A program made the position numbers and the translations under genes. From positions 22,347-86,346 of the forward strand of contig NZ_FNDK01000013.1 in NCBI RefSeq assembly GCF_900099605.1: a DNA stretch of 64,000 bases. The letters are read 5' to 3'. The notes beneath the pieces are model-generated. The model ran no database searches, had not been told where the DNA came from, and saw only the letters and a list, made by a program, of their open reading frames with translations. Source of the DNA: Alteribacillus persepolensis. Its GTDB lineage: Bacteria > Bacillota > Bacilli > Bacillales > Marinococcaceae. Below, piece after piece: positions 1 to 9,707 of this stretch; position 1 is the stretch's first letter, and every line of letters begins with the position of its first letter.

Positions 1-10
1 ATACGTTTAT

Positions 11-1414
<1,404 letters not shown>

Positions 1415-1582
1415 TTACTCATCTGTCTCTCACAGACTCAAATCAATTTATAAAATTATTAAAAAATTTGTTATGGAATATTCTATAATTCATTGCGGAA
1501 AAGAAACAATATAAATAATAGATGAATTTTATGCATTTTTGAGATGAGTCTAAAAAGAGGAACGGAGGGAAGGGGGGAGAAA

Positions 1583-1747
1583 CTATTTAACTTTAGCTGA
1601 ATAGTAGGCAGATGAGAATGCGCGGAAACGATATTTTTTATTGATTTCCTGTATGCGTTTTTGTCTGTTTTTTTCTGCAATATCAGGGTCTACATATTCT
1701 TCGCGCAACACTTGTTTTTGCCAGGAGTTCCAGTTTTTTTTAGACAT
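1583..1747 (-). CDS. Small hypothetical protein, 54 aa
   Basis: I do not recognise this protein. It begins MSKKNWNSWQ and ends SSAYYSAKVK. It is basic, rich in Lys, Arg, Gln and Tyr, has no Cys and no membrane segment, and its middle looks helical. The start ATG follows AAGGTGGTC at good spacing, which is the main support. It lies about 190 bases upstream of gdhA on the same strand, downstream of the region shared with the divergent LysR gene, so it may be the first gene of the gdhA transcript. Function unknown. Confidence 0.55.
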   Translation of the reverse strand: MSKKNWNSWQKQVLREEYVDPDIAEKNRQKRIQEINKKYRFRAFSSAYYSAKVK

Positions 1748-1818
1748 AATGACCACCTTATTTGAATCTTTCTAATATTCTTGATATTACTGTGAGAGAG
1801 TAAATAACGTTTTGGATT

Positions 1819-1854
1819 TATTTAAGAATAACTTTAAAACTATTTAAGAGTAAC
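1819..1854. promoter_or_regulatory. Direct repeat between gdhA side and LysR gene
   Basis: TATTTAAGAATAAC (1819-1832) and TATTTAAGAGTAAC (1841-1854) are a 14-base direct repeat with one mismatch, 22 bases apart start to start, i.e. two helical turns. It lies in the divergent region between the gdhA-side genes and the GltC-like regulator. LysR proteins bind near their own divergent promoters, so it is a candidate binding region, although classical LysR sites are inverted T-N11-A motifs. Confidence 0.35.
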
Positions 1855-1976
1855 GATGGCACGTTGTGTATTAATTGATTTACGTGTATTTTATTATGTA
1901 GCCAATCATCTAATCAATATGGATTACAGATAATATCAATAGCACAATGAGATGATTAAAAGGAGAGAAAAGAACG

Positions 1977-2876
1977 TTGGAATTGAGGCAGTTGAAATAC
2001 TTTATGGAAGTAGCGAAACGAGAACATATGACAGAAGCAGCAGATAATTTGCATGTTGCTCAATCGGCTGTCAGCCGGCAAATTTATAATTTAGAAGCGG
2101 AGCTTGGAGTTGATTTATTTGTAAGACAAGGGCGGAGGGTTCGCCTGACGCCCATTGGAAGAATGTTTTTGGAAAGTTCACAGCAAGCGCTGAAAATGCT
2201 GGAAAGTGCTAAGCGTGAAGTGAAAGAACATTTGGACCCTACTAGAGGTACAATACGTATTACCTATCCAATTAGTATGGCAGCTTACACGCTGCCGACG
2301 GCAATATCATCGTTTCGGGAAGAATATCCGGATGCCAGATTTCAATTGAAACAAAATATTTATTTTGATGTAATCGATGAAGTTGCAAATGGAGAATTTA
2401 ATATAGGATTGCTAGCTCCTGTTCCAGAAGATGACAAGAATATAAAAGGGTATACGCTGTTTACTGAAAATGTGATTGCACTGCTGCCGCAAAATCATAA
2501 GTATGCAAATAAAAAGAGTTTAAGGTTAACAGATCTAGCAGATGAACCTTTTATTGTACTGCCTGAAGGGGCATATTTTCGTGAACTTGTGATTGATGAA
2601 TGCAAAAAACAAGGATTTACTCCAGAAATTGCTTTTGAAGGTGATGATGTTGATGCATTAAAAGGTTTAGTGTCTGCCGGGCTAGGCGTGGCTTTAATAC
2701 CAGAAGTAACGCTAGTAGATACAACCCCTCGTTTTACAGTGAAAAAAATGATTGAAAATCCAGAAGTAACACGTACGATAGGGGTTATTACTCCTCAGGA
2801 GAGGCAGCTGCTTCCAACAGAACGTTTATTTTTTGAGTTTTTACAGTCGTTCTTTTCCAATATGGGAGGATATTAA
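1977..2876 (+). CDS. gltC: LysR-family regulator, GltC-like
   Basis: Transcription factor of 299 residues. The N-terminal winged helix-turn-helix (about 1-60, MELRQLKYFMEVAKREHMTE then HVAQSAVSRQI) closely follows B. subtilis GltC as I recall it. The remainder is a periplasmic-binding-like effector domain with the GltC-like stretch DALKGLVSAGLGVALIPE. Start is TTG behind AAAGGAGAG; there is no in-frame ATG nearby. In B. subtilis GltC activates the glutamate synthase genes. Here the divergent target is instead the gdhA side, so it probably tunes glutamate formation by GDH. The orthology is likely; the target is inferred from position. Confidence 0.8.
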   Translation: MELRQLKYFMEVAKREHMTEAADNLHVAQSAVSRQIYNLEAELGVDLFVRQGRRVRLTPIGRMFLESSQQALKMLESAKREVKEHLDPTRGTIRITYPISMAAYTLPTAISSFREEYPDARFQLKQNIYFDVIDEVANGEFNIGLLAPVPEDDKNIKGYTLFTENVIALLPQNHKYANKKSLRLTDLADEPFIVLPEGAYFRELVIDECKKQGFTPEIAFEGDDVDALKGLVSAGLGVALIPEVTLVDTTPRFTVKKMIENPEVTRTIGVITPQERQLLPTERLFFEFLQSFFSNMGGY

Positions 2877-3092
2877 CTGTTTGTCGTGCTAATAAAATTA
2901 TATATATATAATTTCTGTTGGTATATAAGAAAAATTTATGCACGTGCTGCTGTCATAATAGAACGTTGTCATGAATACATTGTTTGGGAACGCCTTCTCT
3001 GTTTTTGCTTTGCCGAGACGGACTAGCTGTTTTATGAACATGAAGTCTGCTAATAAATGGTATTGATTTTCTAATGAGCAGGAGGGACTTCC

Positions 3093-4289
3093 TTGGACTT
3101 TCGTTATTCTGATGAACAAATGATGGTTCGAAAAATGCTGAGGCAGTTTGTGGACAAAGAAATCATTCCACATATGAAAGAATGGGATGAAAAAGGCCAT
3201 TTTGAAGCCTCTATTTTCACACGTTTGAAAGAGTTAGGCATGATGGGAATATGCATTCCTGAACAATACGGTGGAAGCGGCATGGATTATAATACGCTTG
3301 CGATTGCTTGTGAAGAATTAGAGCGAGGGGATACTGCTTACCGAACAGCAATATCCGTGCACACAGGCTTAAACAGCATGACACTCCTGCAGTGGGGCAG
3401 TGAGGAGCAGAAGCAGCGTTTTCTCATTCCGCAGGCAAAAGGTGAAAAAATCGGCGCTTTTGGCTTGACCGAGCCGAATGCTGGGTCAGATGTAGCGGCT
3501 ATTCAAACGACAGCAGAAAAACAGGGTGACTTTTATGTTTTAAATGGAGCGAAAACGTGGATATCGCTTTGTGATTATGCGGATCATTTTCTTATCTTTG
3601 CCCACACTGATAAAGCAAAAAAGCACCGCGGCATCTCCGCATTTGTTGTAGAGCGGGACCGTGCTGGGTTTTCTTCAAAAGCCTTAAAAGGAAAGCTCGG
3701 AATAAGAGGCGGTAATACTGGAGAGATCTTTCTTGATGGAGTGAAAATCCCAAAAGAAAATCGCATCGGTAACGAAGGTGAAGGATTTAAAATTGCTATG
3801 TCCGCACTTGACAATGGCCGTTTTACCGTAGCTGCCGGGGCGTGTGGATTAATTATGGCTTGTTTAGAAGCAAGCGTGAACTATTGTCGTGAACGCAAAA
3901 CATTTGGAAAAGAAATCGGAAAGCATCAGCTTGTCCAGCAAATGATTGCCAAAATGGAAGCGGGATTAGAGATGAGTCGTTTGCTTGTATATAAAGCGGG
4001 GGAGCTAAAAAATACCGGCAAACGAAACACAAAAGAAACGTCACTGGCGAAATGGCAGGCTTGTGATTTTGCTAATGAAGCTGCAAACGACGCTGTCCAA
4101 ATCCATGGGGCGTATGGTTATTCCAATGAATATCCAGTGGAACGCTATTTACGAAATTCCAAAGCTCCGGTCATTTATGAGGGAACTCGTGAAATTCATA
4201 CAATTATGCAGGCACGGTATGTGCTCGGATATAATCAAGACAAACCATTACGCAAAACGCTTCCAGCTTGGCCGTTTACAGATAAATGA
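3093..4289 (+). CDS. Acyl-CoA dehydrogenase, glutaryl-CoA dehydrogenase-like
   Basis: FAD enzyme of 398 residues that oxidises an acyl-CoA at the alpha-beta bond and passes electrons to ETF. Motifs: GAFGLTEPNAGSD (FAD/substrate), TWIS, the C-terminal QIHGAYGYSNEYPVERYLR, and IYEGTREIH with the catalytic base Glu363. The stretch ERGDTAYRTAISVHTGL resembles the glutaryl-CoA dehydrogenase branch (ERxDSGYRSAMSVQ) more than the fatty acid enzymes. Start is TTG behind GCAGGAGGG. Only about 30 bases separate it from a family III CoA-transferase, which could activate the acid with succinyl-CoA. Glutarate or a related dicarboxylate is a plausible substrate but is not proven by the sequence. Confidence 0.85.
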   Translation: MDFRYSDEQMMVRKMLRQFVDKEIIPHMKEWDEKGHFEASIFTRLKELGMMGICIPEQYGGSGMDYNTLAIACEELERGDTAYRTAISVHTGLNSMTLLQWGSEEQKQRFLIPQAKGEKIGAFGLTEPNAGSDVAAIQTTAEKQGDFYVLNGAKTWISLCDYADHFLIFAHTDKAKKHRGISAFVVERDRAGFSSKALKGKLGIRGGNTGEIFLDGVKIPKENRIGNEGEGFKIAMSALDNGRFTVAAGACGLIMACLEASVNYCRERKTFGKEIGKHQLVQQMIAKMEAGLEMSRLLVYKAGELKNTGKRNTKETSLAKWQACDFANEAANDAVQIHGAYGYSNEYPVERYLRNSKAPVIYEGTREIHTIMQARYVLGYNQDKPLRKTLPAWPFTDK

Positions 4290-4321
4290 TTACAAACTGC
4301 TTTCAGGAGGGACGTTCTTTG

Positions 4322-5503
4322 ATGCTGCCGTTAGATGGGATAAAAGTGCTGGATTTGTCACGTGTGCTTGCAGGGCCGCTTGGGTCGATGCAGCTGGCAG
4401 ACCTCGGAGCAGAGGTGATTCGTATCGAAGCGCCAGCAGGCAAAGATGATATTCGACACTGGTGGCCGTTTGTTGGAGACGAAAGCACGTATTACCTTTT
4501 AGCTAATCGAAATAAAAAATCGGTTACTATAAACTTAAAATCAGATGAAGGCAAAGCATTGTTTAAGCAGTTAGCCAAAGATGCGGATGTTATTATTGAA
4601 AACTTTAAAACAGGAACGCTCAATCGGCTGGGCTTTGGTTACGACACGCTGCAAAAGTTAAAAAAGGACATCATTTTATGCTCTATCACTGGATATGGAC
4701 AAACAGGTCCTTATAAACAGCTGCCAGGTTATGATCCGGTCATACAAGCGGCAGGGGGTCTGATGGATGTGACGGGCCAGCCCGATGGAGAAGCTACGAG
4801 AGTAGGTATTCCTGTAGTTGATATTATGACGTCGCATTACGTGGCAATTAGTGTTTTAGCGTCTTTGCGAAAGCGTGACTTGACGGGGGAAGGCGAGCAT
4901 ATTGACTTATCCCTTTTGGATGTGCAGGTAGCTTCGCTTGCAAATGTGGCAAGCAGTTATTTGCTTAAAGGCCATGTGTCCACACGAGTTGGCAACACCC
5001 ATCACAATATTACGCCTTATGAAACATTTGATTGTGCAGATAGACCCATTATGGTAGCAGTCGGGAATGACCGTATGTTTCAGCAGTTGGCGCAAGTAAT
5101 GGGGCATCCGGAATGGAAAGAAGATTCTCGCTTTCAAACGAATGAACAACGTATTGCCCATCGCAAAGAGCTTCGTGAATGCCTGGTGGAAGTGTTTGCA
5201 GAAAAAAGTGCAGCAGAGTGGGAAACAAGGTTATCATCTGCAATGATTCCGTGTGGACAAGTGAACAATGTCGAACAAGTATTCCAACACCCGCAAGTAA
5301 AAGCACGAGAAATGGTAGAGACGACAGTACATCCTAAACTCGGTGAAATCAACATCGTAAAAAATCCCATTCGTTTTAAGCATGCAAAACTGAAAGCCAG
5401 AATGCATCCGCCCTTATTAGGCGAGCAAACAGAAGCGGTGTTAAAAGATTACGGTGTATCAGAAGAAGCAATTGCGGAGCTGCAAGACAAAGGCGTCATA
5501 TAA
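4322..5503 (+). CDS. Family III CoA-transferase (CaiB/BaiF)
   Basis: About 393 residues, the usual size. It moves CoA between acyl-CoA and a free acid. The N-terminal LPLDGIKVLDLSRVLAGPLG and GAEVIRIEAPAGKDDIRHW are hallmark family segments, and Asp167 in GIPVVDIMTSHY is the expected catalytic aspartate. ATG at 4322 follows CAGGAGGG; a TTG one codon earlier is an alternative. It forms an operon with the preceding acyl-CoA dehydrogenase. The same pairing (SUGCT-type transferase plus GCDH) handles glutarate in other organisms, so dicarboxylate use is a reasonable inference, with succinyl-CoA as likely donor. Confidence 0.85.
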   Translation: MLPLDGIKVLDLSRVLAGPLGSMQLADLGAEVIRIEAPAGKDDIRHWWPFVGDESTYYLLANRNKKSVTINLKSDEGKALFKQLAKDADVIIENFKTGTLNRLGFGYDTLQKLKKDIILCSITGYGQTGPYKQLPGYDPVIQAAGGLMDVTGQPDGEATRVGIPVVDIMTSHYVAISVLASLRKRDLTGEGEHIDLSLLDVQVASLANVASSYLLKGHVSTRVGNTHHNITPYETFDCADRPIMVAVGNDRMFQQLAQVMGHPEWKEDSRFQTNEQRIAHRKELRECLVEVFAEKSAAEWETRLSSAMIPCGQVNNVEQVFQHPQVKAREMVETTVHPKLGEINIVKNPIRFKHAKLKARMHPPLLGEQTEAVLKDYGVSEEAIAELQDKGVI

Positions 5504-5672
5504 TTATGTGAAGCGGCGTCCTTAGCTGGACAATAAAGAAAATACGGCTAGACTGGTGCTCATTCCTTCATGCAGGCGATATTTTCTGGTACGAGTGACG
5601 TATATAGGGCTTTTCAACGTGTTGAGAATGCCGGTCGTTCATCCATTCCAACACTTGATATTTTTCTAGTAT

Positions 5673-5700
5673 AAAAAAACCGTCCTATTCGATAGGACGG
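5673..5700 (-). terminator. Rho-independent terminator of the MetE-like gene
   Basis: CCGTCCTAT and ATAGGACGG form a perfect 9-bp stem with a TCG loop. Read on the minus strand it is followed by a run of T. It sits 12 bases past the stop codon at 5712. Confidence 0.85.
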
Positions 5701-5711
5701 TAAGGCGGTAA

Positions 5712-6815
5712 TTACTTCCAAATATCCGCAGCAATGGAGACAACGTGACGAAGTTTCTCCCATTGTTCTTCTTCTGTAAGCAAGTTGCCTTCTTCTGTGG
5801 ATGCAAAGCCGCACTGCGGGCTGACGTTCAGCTGCTCCAGCGGGACATATGTAGAAGCTTCTTCGATGCGGCGTTTTACGTCGTCGGCATTTTCTAATTC
5901 ACCAGACTTGGATGTGATGAGCCCTAGTACAATTTGCAAATCTTTTCGTTTTACAAAACGAAGCGGCTCAAACCCACCGGCACGGTCGCTGTCATATTCT
6001 AAGAAAAAGCCATCAACATTCAGACCGTCAAACAAAATTTCAGCTACGGGCTCATAACCCCCTGATGAAATCCAGGTAGAGCGGAAATTGCCGCGGCAGA
6101 TGTGCATAGTAATCTTCATGTCTGCTGGTTTGTTCTCAAGAGCTGTGTTGATAGTATATTGATACCATTTCTTTAGCTTTTCTGGATCCTGCCCTTTTTC
6201 TCGTATTTTTTCTAGCTGCTCATCGGAACAAAAATAAGCCCAAGATGTATCATCAAGCTGCAAATAACGGCAGCCCGCATCATAAAAAGCTTTTATTGCT
6301 TGCTGGTAAGCTTTAGCTAAGTCAGTAAAGAAAGCTTCTTCATTGTCTTGATACATATCAGCCTCCATTTCACCGCGAAAATGCAGCATGCTTGGGCTCG
6401 GAATAGTCATTTTAGCAGTGTAATCTCCTGCTGCTTTTTGTAAAAAGGAAAAATCTTCTAACATTGGGTGATTGCTAAAGCCAAGCTTCCCAGTAATTTT
6501 AATAGAATGAGATTTTGTTTTGGTTGCTTGGAACTGAATACCGCTGTCTGTGTCGTATCCTTGTACGCCATCTAAGTTTTCCAAGAAGTCAAAATGCCAC
6601 CAGCTCCGGCGGAATTCTCCGTCTGTGACGGCTTGCAAGCCAACTTCTTTTTGTTTTCCTACAATTCGTGTGATTTCTTCATTTTCTATGTCACGCAGCT
6701 GCTGTCTGGTGATTTGCTGCTTCTCATACTGACCGCGTGCTTCTTTAATGCGATTAGAACGCAGCAAACTGCCAACGTGATCAGCGCGATAAGGCGGTTG
6801 AAGATTGTCTGTCAT
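5712..6815 (-). CDS. MetE C-terminal-like protein (YxjG/YxjH type)
   Basis: 367 residues of the cobalamin-independent methionine synthase barrel without the N-terminal half of MetE, as in B. subtilis YxjG/YxjH. The zinc/homocysteine ligands are in place: His238 and Cys240 (MHICRGN), Glu273 (FLEYD) and Cys335 (VSPQCGF). The segment VTDGEFRRSWWHFDF is also typical. It probably transfers a methyl group to homocysteine; the methyl donor of these short forms is not clear from sequence. ATG at 6815 follows AAGGA. The B. subtilis genes are under S-box riboswitches; I saw no S-box upstream here. Confidence 0.85.
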   Translation of the reverse strand: MTDNLQPPYRADHVGSLLRSNRIKEARGQYEKQQITRQQLRDIENEEITRIVGKQKEVGLQAVTDGEFRRSWWHFDFLENLDGVQGYDTDSGIQFQATKTKSHSIKITGKLGFSNHPMLEDFSFLQKAAGDYTAKMTIPSPSMLHFRGEMEADMYQDNEEAFFTDLAKAYQQAIKAFYDAGCRYLQLDDTSWAYFCSDEQLEKIREKGQDPEKLKKWYQYTINTALENKPADMKITMHICRGNFRSTWISSGGYEPVAEILFDGLNVDGFFLEYDSDRAGGFEPLRFVKRKDLQIVLGLITSKSGELENADDVKRRIEEASTYVPLEQLNVSPQCGFASTEEGNLLTEEEQWEKLRHVVSIAADIWK

Positions 6816-7021
6816 GAAATATTCCTTCTTTCTACATCGTGATGTGAAAAGAGTAACAAAATATCCAGTACATGTAAAACGCTGCACTTTCCATCATTCT
6901 TTTTACCTAAAAAGTGGTAAGATAACCTTTTTATAGGTTTTATTTTCTAGAAAGCTGTACTGCCATACATCACTTTGGACAAGGAAAGATTAAATGAATA
7001 TGCCTATGAAACAAATACAAC

Positions 7022-7060
7022 AAAATAACCCCCATCCCGCCTTTTGCGGCGAAATGGGGG
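7022..7060 (-). terminator. Rho-independent terminator of the DJ-1/PfpI gene
   Basis: CCCCCATCCCGCC (7029-7041) pairs imperfectly with GGCGAAATGGGGG (7048-7060). On the minus strand the hairpin is followed by TTATTTTG. It lies about 40 bases beyond the stop codon at 7101. Confidence 0.7.
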
Positions 7061-7100
7061 AAGATGGTTGAACAGGGGGACTGTGGAGGCATAATTTGTT

Positions 7101-7754
7101 TTATTGCAGGGCCTCTACGACTTTTTCTGCTGTACTTCTGCTTGACTGTGGATTTTGACCAGTGACGAGGCGACCATCAGCTACGGAGTAGTCTGTCCAT
7201 TTCTCTCCTTGTTGGAAGTCAGCCCCTTTTTCACGCAGAGTAGATTCGAGCATGAATGGCATGTGCGTATCAAGCTGCATTTCTTTTTCTTCTTCATCGG
7301 TGAAAGCAGCTACTTTTTTACCGTCAACAATTGATGTGCCGTCTTGGTATGTTGCGTTGACGAAGCCGGCAGGACCGTGGCAAACAGCGCTAATCACCTT
7401 ATTATTTTCCGCAAAGTGCTGCAGCACGTTTTGCAGCGTTTTATTTTCTGGGAAATCAAACATCGTTCCGTGGCCGCCCGGAAGGAAAATGGCGTCAAAG
7501 CCGTCCTTATCATCTTCGCTTAATGTTGCTGTGTCTTGTAATTCAGCTTCAGCACCTTTCCATTCAGCTTTGTCTTCTATACTGTTAGGATCAAGCGGTA
7601 CTTCGCCGCCTTCGATGCTCGTTACTTTTACATCAAAGCCATTTTCTTTAAAAACGTTATATGGAACAGCAAATTCCTCGAGCCATAAACCGGTTTTGTG
7701 ATCATCAGTAATCGTGGTGTGGTTCGTTACGACCATAAGAATACGTTTAGTCAT
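7101..7754 (-). CDS. DJ-1/PfpI family, Hsp31-like class I GATase fold protein
   Basis: 217 residues. The catalytic elbow is SAVCHGPAGF with Cys125 and His126, preceded by FLPGGHGTMFDFP and an acidic Glu26 (WLEEF), so the Hsp31/YajL type triad can be assembled. Members act as glyoxalase III, deglycase or chaperone-holdase enzymes in stress; which applies is not visible. ATG 7754 follows AAAGGAGG; upstream in-frame codons lack a ribosome site. It stands alone with its own terminator, divergent from the phosphodiesterase at 7855. Confidence 0.85.
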   Translation of the reverse strand: MTKRILMVVTNHTTITDDHKTGLWLEEFAVPYNVFKENGFDVKVTSIEGGEVPLDPNSIEDKAEWKGAEAELQDTATLSEDDKDGFDAIFLPGGHGTMFDFPENKTLQNVLQHFAENNKVISAVCHGPAGFVNATYQDGTSIVDGKKVAAFTDEEEKEMQLDTHMPFMLESTLREKGADFQQGEKWTDYSVADGRLVTGQNPQSSRSTAEKVVEALQ

Positions 7755-7854
7755 GTTGCATGCCTCCTTTTCTTTTTGCAGAAACCATTTTATTATGATG
7801 TACAAATCGTTGTAAAAGATTCTGCTTCATAATGTGAAAAAGGAGGGACTGTCG

Positions 7855-8343
7855 GTGAAAGTAATTATTGTATCGGATACACATATCCCAAAAAAAGCCA
7901 AAGTGCTGCCCAATCGGCTGCTTCAGGAGTTAGAAGAAGCGGACTGTATCATTCATGCTGGAGACTGGCAGGCAAAAGAGGTATTTCATGAGCTGCAGCA
8001 ATACGGCAAACTGTATGGTGTGTCTGGAAACGTAGACGGTGAAGACATCAAACAATTGATGCCGGAAAAACAAGTGGTAGAAGCTAACGGATGGAAAATC
8101 GGTATTGTGCATGGGCACGGAGATAAGAAAACGACAGAGAAACGCGCAGTTGAAGCATTTAACGAACATGTAGACATCATTGTCTTTGGCCACTCGCACT
8201 TGCCTGTATTGAAATTTACGGGCAAAACAATGTTATTTAATCCGGGATCTGTGACCGATAAGCGGAAATTGCCGTATTATTCATTTGGAAAGCTGATTTT
8301 AGACGACGAGATACATGCAGAGCATGTTTTCTTTAAAAATTAA
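7855..8343 (+). CDS. YfcE-type metallophosphoesterase
   Basis: 162-residue calcineurin-like phosphoesterase. All five blocks are present: Asp8 and His10 (SDTHIP), Asp37 (GDW), Asn59 (GNVDG), His86 (HGHGD) and His113/His115 (GHSH), which build the two-metal site. This compact size matches YfcE and MJ0936-type cytoplasmic phosphodiesterases of unclear natural substrate. GTG at 7855 was chosen because AGGAGG lies eight bases upstream; the ATG-containing extension upstream would contain the ribosome site itself. Monocistronic, followed by a bidirectional terminator. Confidence 0.85.
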   Translation: MKVIIVSDTHIPKKAKVLPNRLLQELEEADCIIHAGDWQAKEVFHELQQYGKLYGVSGNVDGEDIKQLMPEKQVVEANGWKIGIVHGHGDKKTTEKRAVEAFNEHVDIIVFGHSHLPVLKFTGKTMLFNPGSVTDKRKLPYYSFGKLILDDEIHAEHVFFKN

Positions 8344-8420
8344 AACGAAAACGTAAGCAGTAAACCTATCATTTAGTCTGCTTTCTTTCAGCGTGTGTTC
8401 ATCATTGTTATTGTAGTATA

Positions 8421-8455
8421 AAAAACGGGGCTTCCATAATTAGCGCCCCGTTTTT
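8421..8455. terminator. Bidirectional terminator between convergent genes
   Basis: AAAAACGGGGC and GCCCCGTTTTT flank a 13-base loop. A-run before and T-run after the stem allow it to end both the phosphoesterase (+) and the YwnB-like gene (-). Confidence 0.8.
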
Positions 8456-8475
8456 GAAGAAGTATTTCCTGCTTA

Positions 8476-9111
8476 TTAGTTTGATTCGCTAACAACGGTG
8501 AAACGTTCATTGATATGCTCTTCGTTTTCGATTTCATCGACAACCGCAATGGCATAATCGGCATAACTGATATAACTTTTTCCTTCATTATTTGTGATAA
8601 GGTGATCTTTGCCTTTTTTATACCTGCCGCTTCGCTGTCCTTCCGGGTCAAATTCAGCAGCAGGGCTTAAAAATGTCCAGCGGATAGAGGAAGTATTTTG
8701 CAAGGCTTCGAGGTTGCGCCCTTGTCCATTAGCTGTTGGTTTAATCGCATCAGGAAATGCAGGAGTGTCAATTAAGCGAGTGGTTTTTTCTTCATCTACA
8801 TATAAGCTGCCAGCACCACCTACGACAAACAATCTTGTGTCGGTGCCTTGCAGGGCATCAATGAGCGTGTGGCCGGCATCCACATGTGGCTGCTCTTCTC
8901 CCAGCGGTGCGCCGAAACTATTAACCACTGCATCAAAACCAGCTATATCATCCGTACGAATATGAAAAATGTCTCGTTCGATAACAGGTATACTTTCCCT
9001 CACTTTCGCTGCGTCACGAACAATGGCGGTGACATCATGACCGCGGTTAAGGGCCTCTCTTACAATAAGTTGTCCTGCTTTTCCAGTTGCGCCAACAACT
9101 CCTATTTTCAT
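8476..9111 (-). CDS. ywnB: NAD(P)-binding oxidoreductase, YwnB-like
   Basis: 211-residue atypical short-chain dehydrogenase/NmrA-type protein. The nucleotide-binding GxxGxxG is VGATGKAG at residues 6-13, and DAVVNSFGAP and VVGGAGSLYVD are typical of the family to which YwnB and flavin/biliverdin reductase-like proteins belong. No classical YxxxK site is evident, so the reaction is unknown. It begins with ATG behind AGGAGGAAT. The Rrf2 gene encoded just upstream on the same strand (ywnA in B. subtilis is likewise beside ywnB) probably controls it, and the two promoters share an operator (9135-9153 and 9606-9624). Confidence 0.8.
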   Translation of the reverse strand: MKIGVVGATGKAGQLIVREALNRGHDVTAIVRDAAKVRESIPVIERDIFHIRTDDIAGFDAVVNSFGAPLGEEQPHVDAGHTLIDALQGTDTRLFVVGGAGSLYVDEEKTTRLIDTPAFPDAIKPTANGQGRNLEALQNTSSIRWTFLSPAAEFDPEGQRSGRYKKGKDHLITNNEGKSYISYADYAIAVVDEIENEEHINERFTVVSESN

Positions 9112-9134
9112 TGTTATTCCTCCTATATCTTTGT

Positions 9135-9153
9135 TGTAACTGAAATTGTTACA
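9135..9153. promoter_or_regulatory. Palindromic operator upstream of ywnB
   Basis: TGTAAC-N7-GTTACA, a perfect 6-bp inverted repeat about 24 bases upstream of the ywnB start. The same arms with the same 7-base spacer occur upstream of the Rrf2 gene (9606-9624), so this is very probably the Rrf2 (YwnA-like) binding site. Confidence 0.7.
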
Positions 9154-9179
9154 AGTGAAGCGTGAAGAGACACCTTCTT

Positions 9180-9590
9180 TTAAGAAAAAAGGTGTTCTGT
9201 AATATCCTGCAGCGATTGATTGGCTAATTCGGTTTTCATTGCTTCTTCGACACGCACAAATGTATCATCTAATGTTTCTTGTATCCGCTTGCCTACAGGA
9301 CAATTTGGATTAGGGTTTTCGTGAACAGAAAACAATGCATTGTCTGAAAAGACAGCTTCATATATATCCAGTAAACGGATAGAATCCGGCGGTCTGGCAA
9401 TAACGGCACCTGCAGTTCCGGGTCTGGTATGAATGAGTCCTTTTTTTCTAAGTAACCCTGAAATTCGCCGGACAACGACCGGATTAGTGTTCACGCTTTG
9501 TGCGATAAATTCAGATGTTAATCTTTCGTGCGGATAAGCGGCAAGAAGCGATAAAATATGAATAGCTACACTTAAACGGCTGTTTATCAT
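9180..9590 (-). CDS. ywnA: Rrf2-family regulator, YwnA-like
   Basis: 136-residue dimeric winged-helix regulator: SRLSVAIHILSLLA, then the recognition region SVNTNPVVVRRISGLLRKKGL and RPGTAGAVIARPPDSIRLLDIYEAV. Rrf2 Fe-S sensors have three cysteines; here only one Cys is present (NPNCPVGKRI), as in the CymR/YwnA-like members that do not carry a cluster. The single cysteine may be a thiol-redox switch (inference). It lies upstream of ywnB on the same strand, and TGTAAC-N7-GTTACA palindromes in front of both genes suggest autoregulation plus control of ywnB. Confidence 0.85.
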   Translation of the reverse strand: MINSRLSVAIHILSLLAAYPHERLTSEFIAQSVNTNPVVVRRISGLLRKKGLIHTRPGTAGAVIARPPDSIRLLDIYEAVFSDNALFSVHENPNPNCPVGKRIQETLDDTFVRVEEAMKTELANQSLQDITEHLFS

Positions 9591-9605
9591 GATTGTTCCC
9601 CACCT

Positions 9606-9624
9606 TGTAACAAAAACAGTTACA
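9606..9624. promoter_or_regulatory. Palindromic operator upstream of the Rrf2 gene
   Basis: TGTAAC-N7-GTTACA, 16 bases upstream of the ywnA-like start codon. Identical in arms and spacing to the site in front of ywnB (9135-9153). Confidence 0.7.
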
Positions 9625-9669
9625 TTTTATACGATACAGAAAGCCATAATTATTGTCAAACGAATATGC

Positions 9670-9699
9670 AAAAAGCCAGCACCTGCGCTGGTGCCGGCT
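9670..9699 (-). terminator. Terminator of the luciferase-like monooxygenase gene
   Basis: AGCCAGCACC and GGTGCCGGCT form a 10-bp stem (one wobble pair); on the minus strand it runs into TTTTTGC. It lies immediately past the stop at 9708. Confidence 0.8.
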
Positions 9700-9707
9700 T
9701 ACCATTA

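Noticed and set aside
6816..7020. S-box (SAM) riboswitch for the MetE-like gene
   Set aside because: The homologous B. subtilis genes have one, but none of its conserved core elements is visible here.
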